From NCBI GenBank assembly GCA_024138015.1, contig JAMXBB010000011.1, forward strand, positions 26,225,984 to 26,289,983: a DNA stretch of 64,000 nt, given 5' to 3'. Below, in pieces: positions 57,063 through 64,000 of the stretch (within the stretch, counting starts at the first letter, position 1; every line of letters starts with the position of its first letter). A program made the position numbers and the translations under genes. Under the pieces are notes generated by a model, which did no database searches, was not told the origin of the DNA, and saw only the letters and a program-made list of their open reading frames with translations. The DNA comes from Lumnitzera littorea. Its lineage: Eukaryota; Streptophyta; Magnoliopsida; Myrtales; Combretaceae.

Positions 57063-57876
57063 CTTTAGTTCAATGGGTAGCATCATTCCTATCTTTTTTG
57101 TCTACATCGAGATGTATTTCCTTGGTTAGCTTTCCCTGACTTCTCAAACTTAGCGTTCTTGATTATTCTTGGATTGTTCTTGATAAAATGATTGTTCGAT
57201 CTTCTATGGAAGTTTTAAGCAAAGGTTTCAATGTTCGTCTCAAGTTGGTTGAAGCTTTGAATGCCTTAAATGAGAAGAGGAGCTTCTATGATCCAATGGC
57301 TCTTGTTGAAGTCTTCTTTTCTCCTTTAATCTTCATGGATTATCTTTTGGTTTAAATAAACCTAAAGGCTTGTAAATATTAAAAGAAGCCTACTTTTATT
57401 ATAAATAAACTTAAGAATTATTTAAGCATCCTTAAGGTCTATTAAAACTAAATAAAGCCTAAATGAGCTTAGAAAGACCTTTTTTAAGTCTGCTTTTCAT
57501 ATGCGAAGTAATTAAGTAAGGTTGGGAGCAAAAAATTTGATTTAGTGATCTATATTCCAAGCCTACTAAACTAGACCTCCATTGATTGAACCTACCTATC
57601 ATTAGTCTTAGAAATCAGGCTATGGGAATAAATTAGGGCAAAAGCTCAATTATAGAAATGACTCTCCGTAAATATAATTCAGAGGTTACATGAAAAAATT
57701 TATGAATAGAAGTATATGAGACTTTATAGAAAGTTTAGTTTTAAATTTAAATAGAACTATAGAAACATAGTAATACAATTAATCATAATCAATAAAATAT
57801 TCTGTAAGTTCATATATTAAAAACCTTAAGATTCAAAATTAGGGAAAATTACTTAATGAGTTCTTATTTGCATATA
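57063..57876. other. Unassigned DNA between element D and a solo Athila LTR
   Basis: No coding or repeat family recognised. Element D homology stops at about 57062. Confidence 0.45.
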
Positions 57877-59179
57877 TGATATATACTGGTTTTTCTTTGA
57901 AATTTGAGTTTATTTTTAAACAGTAAAATTTTTTTTTGCTAGATTTTGAAACGATTTACATGAGAAAATGAGAAGGCAAAAACAAGTTTCACTCAGTTCG
58001 AAGTTGAAATGAGCAAGTTATGAAGGTTTGAAGATCGATACAATTGAACGACATAATTGTGTCGTTTCCGAGAAAATTTAGAGCTTATTTTCAAGTATCA
58101 CAGTCCAATATATGACCAAATGATATGACTATGTTCTCGGTCGTGTTGCTCTTAGTTTTGAAAAAAAAAAAAGAGAAGCAAACATGAATCATAGACAAGG
58201 ATATGACTAGTGTCCTCGATTGTGTCAATTGCAACTAACCTATTTTTTTTATCATTTCTTATATAAAGCCTTGTTAGGTTTTTTTTTTTTTTTTTAAGAA
58301 AGAACTTATGGACATGACTTTTTGAGAGTTTTTTAAGCCAAGAACATTCAAAAGAGTGAGGAAAAGAGAAAACTTCAAAATTCAACTTTTTGTGAACTTT
58401 GTGATTCCTATTTCTAATTCTTTTTATACTTTGATTTAGATTCTTTTTTTATGATGTATAGAGAGTAGATCCTTAGTATCTAGGTCTAATAGAACCTAGA
58501 TCTACTTATGTGATGTGATTATTATTTGATTAATTTAATTCTTTAGTCTTTTTTTGGTTCAACTATGTATTCTTCATGAGTTAGGTTATTATTTTTGCAG
58601 GCAATAATCTAGAATTTGATATCTTATAAGAGAATCGAGAGATTCTTACAAGATTAGATTTAGGCATAGCTGATGAGGGTTATAAGATTAGAAATAATTT
58701 ACAAGATTCTTCTCGAATTTTGAATTAAAGCGTAAAGAATTCATTGTGCAATAATGCAATCTTAGGTTATGCTATTGAGAATAGATTCTAATAAGTGATT
58801 TTAGGGTTAAGATTAATTGGCTTGAGAAAGTGATTAACTTTAGTAGAGAATTCTTTTAGTCAAGAAAGATTAAAAAATAAATTATCTTTAATGGAATTCA
58901 TATGTTAAATCTAGGGGAAGCAAAGATCTAGATACAGTTTTTTGAATCTTGAAATAGTTATAATTTTATTGCTTTCTTGCTTTAGTTCTTCAATAATTCT
59001 TAATTAGTTGTTAATTTAGTAGTTGTTCTAATTAATTTTAGATTCTTCAAGTTTCTTAAACTTGAATTCACTGGTTAGATAATAGAGATTTAGTAAGTAT
59101 TAGTAATCAAAGTTCTTGAGAGATCGATACTTGGATTGAATCTGCTTACTATAAATTTGATAGGTATGCTTTCTTAACA
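57877..59179 (+). repeat. Solo or isolated Athila LTR, diverged from element C
   Basis: Starts TGATATATAC and ends CTTAACA. In order it shares with element C's LTR: a CAAGTTTCACTCAGTTCGAA-like block, GAGCAAGTTATGAAG, a hairpin segment, a purine-rich leader after the TATAAAG-like box near 58262, AGAACCTAGATC, a TTAGGGTTAAGATTAAT block, GTTAAATCTAGGGGAAG, GGTTAGATAATAGAG and TTTGATAGGTATGC. No internal Athila region follows and no clear target duplication was found. Boundaries are by homology. Confidence 0.75.
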
Positions 59180-59989
59180 CCAATACTCTCGTAGGAGAAA
59201 AAGAAATAAGAAACCTTTTGAATTGGCTAACTTTTGTCTATATAAATCAACTCAATTATCAATTAAGTTGACCACATGATGATTTTTGTTGACCAAGTTG
59301 GTTCTCGTTTCTCTTGGTCTTAGTCAATAACATATTAATTAAGTCAACTTAGCTCATTTAATTTGCTAAATACTATTTAAAATAAATTCAAGTTAAGTCA
59401 AAGATAAACCTTAAGACAATATACAAAACGGATTGGAATAAATTTAAGAGTGAATAATGGAAATTAATTACTTATATTTATTAAATGTTAGGAACATCTT
59501 TGAGACGAAAAGAATAAGTTAAGACTATAGGAAAAATAAGGTGAGTAGTTACTTTACTTACTTGTTGATTGTACTTATAATATGAGAATGAAATGAATCT
59601 AATAACCATCTAGCAATAAATAAATTATTTTCACTACTTATGTTTGAGCCTATACCAAGAGTACCAACAATCATAGATTGTGGTTCTCTACTTATTGAGG
59701 GTTTAACATTTGGAATAAAGTGACTAATAGTTTAGGCATGGAATCCATATAAGCGAATTGTTGATTGACTAATTACTATGATATTAAGTTGGGTTTTTAG
59801 AACATAGTTGTAAACTAATTGTAATGTGTATGAGATGCCATTATGGATAGTTGTAGTCAATAGGTGGCTTGATGATTAATACAAGTGGTAAAACCTAAAT
59901 GAGACGACTATGGCATTAGTGACAAGATCATATTACTTACATGTGTCATTGATATTATCGATAGATTCACTTGCTCTTCTTTGTTAATT
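59180..59989. other. Unassigned AT-rich DNA between the Athila LTR and the copia remnant
   Basis: No readable gene. Some minus-strand fragments could be late copia pol, but I cannot support any motif. Confidence 0.4.
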
Positions 59990-60409
59990 TTTCCTTTAAG
60001 CAATTCTTAAGTCAAAAATATAATTTTCACATAAGGATTTCATCTCTTCTTTAAAGTATTCTTACTTCTATTGGTGTTATATGGGTTATTGCTAACATTG
60101 TAACTCTTCCCCTTTAGTGAGGATCACATACTCATATAAAGTATACCTTGTGAAAGATCTTTCTCTCATGTAGACCTTCTTAACTTTACATATGCTTCAA
60201 GTTTTATCGGTATCAGTAAAGCTCACTCTAATCGATGTGTTGAGCTCCATCATTTGCTTGACTACGAGAGCTTTGGGTGTAAGATTAGTATCCAAGTTAA
60301 TGGGCACTCATTCGAGGATTTAGACTTCTAAGGCTTTTGTACATTTAACATAGTTTAGTTTTCTTCAAATACAACATCTTTACTTTTGATGACCTTTCTC
60401 TTTATTGGA
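59990..60409 (-). pseudogene. Ty1/copia pol remnant: integrase end and RT start
   Basis: Minus strand from 60409: PIKRKVIKSKDVVFEEN, the conserved copia stretch that closes the integrase domain; then a broken linker; then YFKEEMKSLCENYIFDL at 60059-60009, the start of copia RT. It continues the piece 63471-63650 once the solo LTR is removed. Heavily decayed, with no catalytic RT motif left. Confidence 0.7.
60405..60409. repeat. Target-site duplication TTGGA of the solo LTR (left copy)
   Basis: TTGGA at 60405-60409 and again at 63471-63475. Counting it once restores a continuous copia reading. Confidence 0.8.
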
Positions 60410-63400
60410 AGTAAACCCTATAACCAGCCATTTGAGGAAAGATCCGATCGATTGAAAGATCCGATCGAACCTAAATTATAAGGTAAAGTTAGAAATATTA
60501 GTAAAAATGACCCTGTAAACTTGAATTTAAGAAAATAAGTAATAAAATAGGAGACTATAAAATTTTCAAATTTTAAGTATAATAATTGTTAATTATCGAA
60601 AAGGCGAAAAGTGTAATCTTATAATTAATAAATTAGTAGAGATAGATTATATGTATACTAAAAATTATAGAATAACCTAAATAATAATTAGGAATGTTCA
60701 CATATACCTCACATGTATTTACGTGTAGATAAAAATACGTAAAATTACTTAAATTGGCTAAAAACTTATTAAATCAATTAATTAAAGAAAATTATCAATT
60801 AATTAGGAAAAAATCAGAGGAATACGGAATGATGTGGATTTGGTCGTGGCAAGTCAGGAATTGAAGAAGAAAAATTAACCAATCAAAATTAAGCGACAGG
60901 AAAGGCAAAAATTAAGAGATTTGGGCAATGTCTTGTTCAATTAAATGCATAATAATTACTACAAAGCTCTATAAATAAGGAAAAAAAATTACAAAGTCAT
61001 TTGGATCGTTAGAAGTTGGAAAAAATTGAGAGCATCGAAATTGGAAGAGAAAAATTAGGGTTAAGAAAAAAAAATAAGAAAATTGTGCAATTAGGACCTT
61101 AGAGGGGAACCGACACTAGACAAGCACTTAGGAGTGGACGGCCACCACCACCACACAATGGTGGTAGCGCTTAGATCGGCCGACAAAGCTACGGTAGCCG
61201 GCGGTGGTCGGAGCCATCTAGACCGGTGAGTTCGATTTCCAGCTCAATTTTGTGTAATTTTATAAAAATAGTAAATATTCTAAAATATTTTAGTATATAG
61301 TTTTTATGAAAAATATTATTTTGATGAAAATATGTCCCGTGATATATAGTCCTTAAAAAATCATATAAAACCGATCATGTTTCGGTTTAGAAATAAATGA
61401 CTTTAGGAGTATAGTTTTGAGCACAAAATTTTTGTGTAGACTACTTAGATGATATAGAACAATGCTACGAAGCTTGTTTTCAAAAATTAATTTTCAAAAT
61501 TTTTAGATAAATTTTAGGCCTTAAAATAAGGCATAAAATGGGTAATTTAGGGTTAATTAAGTAATTAAATAGTTAATTACTAATTTAGTAAATAATTATA
61601 TGTTTTGGGATGTTGAAATATGATGAAGTATGATACTTGTAACATTTAGGGTGTTAGATGTAATTATTAGGTTAATTATGTAGTAAATAAGTAATAGGGA
61701 AAAATAGTAAATTTTAAGTTAATTTTGTAAATTAGGGTAATTAGGTGTAAAATCTGATTTAGAATGAATTTAGACACTTTAAAATGATAATCGATGTTGG
61801 GAGATGGTAATTAAAGTGATAAAAATATTAGATGTGTATTATGTACATAATAAGTAATAGTGCATAATACACAATTATTAAAAATACAATAAATAAAAGA
61901 TATTAGAGTAAAAATTGATATTATGATAATAATAGAAATATACAATAAATCTGATAGAAAACTTAAATTAGGGTAATTATATGAAAAATGTAAGATTTTC
62001 TCATAACGGAGGTAAATTTAGTGATTAAATTAGGATTCGAGTATATCATACGGACTAGAACACTAGCTAGAGACTAAAAACGATATTTAGGATATCCGAA
62101 GATAATACGATTAATTTCACATTATGAGTCGGAATGATTTTTCTTTTTAGGGTATACGTATAAATCTCTAACAAAAAATTGAGTTAAAAACTTAATTTAA
62201 AAATCAATGCAAAAATTAAAACAGAACTTAACACGATTCAAGAAGAACTGTAAAAGACTTAAGACCTAGATAATTAGGTATATTAAACCCTAAACAAAAG
62301 ATAACAATAAGCGTTATAGGATAAAACCAACTTATAATAGTTATATGAAAAACTGAAACTACGTTTGTATTATAGGGATGATCGGCGATTGCCTGAGTGA
62401 GTCGGACCTCGAGTAAGTGAGCGAGGAGTTGAGGTAAGTTGGGATTAATACATTTGCTATATTTTGGAGGCTTGAGATTATACTTGGTTGTGCTTGATAG
62501 ATAGTTGGTTGTGTGCATGTGCTTGATTATGAGTAATGCTATGTTTCTGTTTGTTGTTCTAGCTTGCATTGTATGAAGCTATCGATCACCCTAAACTGAA
62601 CTTAACAAAGATATGACTTGTAAACATAAATCGAACCTGCATAGTAACCCATTAGAGGAAACCTAGGATTCTCCGGCCAAATATCGACCCTTTCGAAATG
62701 GATAGCGCCGGATGGCATAATAGGTCCCTTCTTCATCTTTAGTCGAACTAATTGATAGGTGAGGAGGTCGCGGTAAGGGTGAAGTCAATGGTTTGAAGGT
62801 AGTCGAGGGAGGAGCGGTGTCTCCATTGCACAAGCCTGGGTTTGGTTGTGAGCTGTTGCATTAACGGTAACTCCTTAACCCAGATTAGAGCGAGCACAAT
62901 TTCTCTAATCTCACGACGAGCCGGATAACGTCGTGCGATGGCATTTGCTTAAACATGCATTGCACCAAATGATTTGGTTGATAACTTTATTTGTGTTTGT
63001 GGTGTAGTTTTAAATCCTTCATCCTAACTTATTGAGTTATGGTTGCTTACATCCCTATAGATGTCGTGCAGGTGCTAGCTAAGAAGCGGCTTATAACTAC
63101 TCTAAAGCTAGCAACTGCTGGATCCTGAGGAGTGAGGAAAAACATTTGAAGAACAAACATATATTTTTAAGGTCTAAGTTTTTATTTTAGAATTTTTCAT
63201 TTCTGAATAACGTAATAACTAAGAAATATATTACGGCGTAATGTTGTAAACGCTAATTGTAATAACTGAATTATAGTGTATATATATATATATTTTCACT
63301 TTTTTAGGTAAATGATTTATTTAAATTACAAACTGTTTACTTCAAAGCGGGTTAGTCGTGGACGCCTTGTGTAGATTTGATCTAGGATAGTGGTTGTAAG

Positions 63401-63470
63401 ACCAACTTTTATCTTAGAATAGTTTATATGGCGGGGCTGTTACGACTTTACTGTTTCGGGGCGTGACATT
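60410..63470 (+). repeat. Solo gypsy LTR (Tekay-like), 3061 bp, inside the copia remnant
   Basis: Right end GGGGCGTGACA is the typical terminus of plant Tekay/Del-type LTRs. The left end is fixed by the duplication TTGGA and reads AGTAAACCC, so the initial TG appears mutated to AG. A TATAAATA promoter box is at about 60971. A GC-rich patch with GCCGGCGGTGGTCGG lies near 61200, and a (TA)n run at 63279-63294. There is no internal region and no ORF of note, so unequal recombination between two LTRs probably removed the rest. Confidence 0.82.
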
Positions 63471-63650
63471 GGATCTCATAATCCACAATTATACTCTTCA
63501 TGTGCATAAGCTAAGAAAATATATTGCTTTGTATTCCTCTTATCTTTAGAGATATGAATACATGTTTTGCAATTAAACATTTTTAAATGATCATAGCAAA
63601 CATTTTTCCTTATATGATAATAATTAGGGTCTAAAACAATGATGGGAACA
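63471..63650 (-). pseudogene. Ty1/copia integrase C-terminal remnant
   Basis: Minus strand: VCYDHLKMFNCKTCIHISKD, then KQYIFLAYAHEEYNCGL, a Trp-to-stop and DP. This is the copia stretch just before the K-S-K-D-V-V-F-E block found at 60358-60404. The two pieces join across the solo LTR. Confidence 0.75.
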
Positions 63651-64000
63651 TTCAGGATTGTTCAAGAGGTTAGAGGATAATCAAGTAGTCATGTAGAGAA
63701 AATCAGTTGATGAAAAGTTGGTTGAAAGGATGGTGGTCAATCGGTTACTATAATTAATTAGGTAAAGGCGATTGGCTTGTTGACAATCAACCAAAGACTA
63801 AGCATATTGCTATTTTTCTACATTTCATCAATTTTTATTTGTTTTATGAATTTCCTTTTTATATGATAGGTAACATCATACCAAAAGATATTATAATTGC
63901 AATTGTGTCCTTTAGTTTAGTTTATGTTTTATTTAATTAGGGTCATTCTACTAACCCTAAGAGGCTACTGTTTTAAGTGTTCTTTTATTTTGTATTAAAG
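63651..64000. other. Unassigned AT-rich DNA at the window end
   Basis: Probably decayed copia internal sequence or its flank. No motif readable. Confidence 0.35.

Overview
The window is plant nuclear DNA, almost certainly from a dicot. It is AT-rich and dominated by nested, decayed LTR retrotransposons of the Ty3/gypsy Tat/Ogre and Athila lineages. It carries one recognisable host gene, a three-exon B-box zinc-finger gene on the minus strand (34309-35920). I saw no bacterial or viral genome, no CRISPR array and no rRNA gene. All domain and lineage names come from recognising motifs in translated frames, not from database searches.

Region 1 (1 to about 29.8 kb) is a three-deep nest. Element A is a plus-strand Tat/Ogre-like Ty3/gypsy element whose 5' LTR lies before base 1. 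In order it shows an extra coiled-coil ORF, gag, protease, an intron-like gap, reverse transcriptase (RT) and RNase H, a second (archaeal-type) RNase H, integrase, a tandem-repeat 3' untranslated region, and a 3' LTR starting at 15626. Element B (3673-10008, minus strand) is a complete Ty3/gypsy element inserted in A's protease, with LTRs of 833 and 847 bp, a tRNA-Met-type primer site and a 5-bp target duplication, GATAA. Element C (16945-29081, plus strand) is a 12.1-kb Athila element inserted in A's 3' LTR. It has LTRs of 1225 and 1252 bp and target duplication ACAAG, and carries gag-pro-pol, an array of 70-bp palindromic repeats and an intron-preceded env-position ORF.

Region 2 (29.8-47.4 kb) is lower-copy DNA: a tandem duplication, a decayed Tekay-like LTR fragment, the B-box gene, a LINE-type RNase H fragment, a possible MITE, a tRNA-like SINE, microsatellites and long stretches in which I recognise nothing.

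Region 3 (47.4-64 kb) begins with a compositionally distinct GC-richer block (47380-48500). It continues with a decayed minus-strand Tat-lineage element D (about 48.5-57.1 kb) whose 3' region carries an ORF on the opposite strand with its own TATA box. D is itself interrupted by pieces of other LTR elements. A solo Athila LTR follows (57877-59179), then a Ty1/copia remnant split by a 3.06-kb solo LTR (60410-63470, target duplication TTGGA).

Nearly all retroelement ORFs are broken. Most stops fall where the family has Gln, Arg or Trp, as expected from C-to-T decay of methylated cytosines. The element genes describe dead or non-autonomous copies. The only gene likely to serve the host is the B-box transcriptional regulator. 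I found no convincing new biological system. The most unusual structures are the palindromic array next to an apparently spliced env-position ORF in C, and the antisense gene of D.
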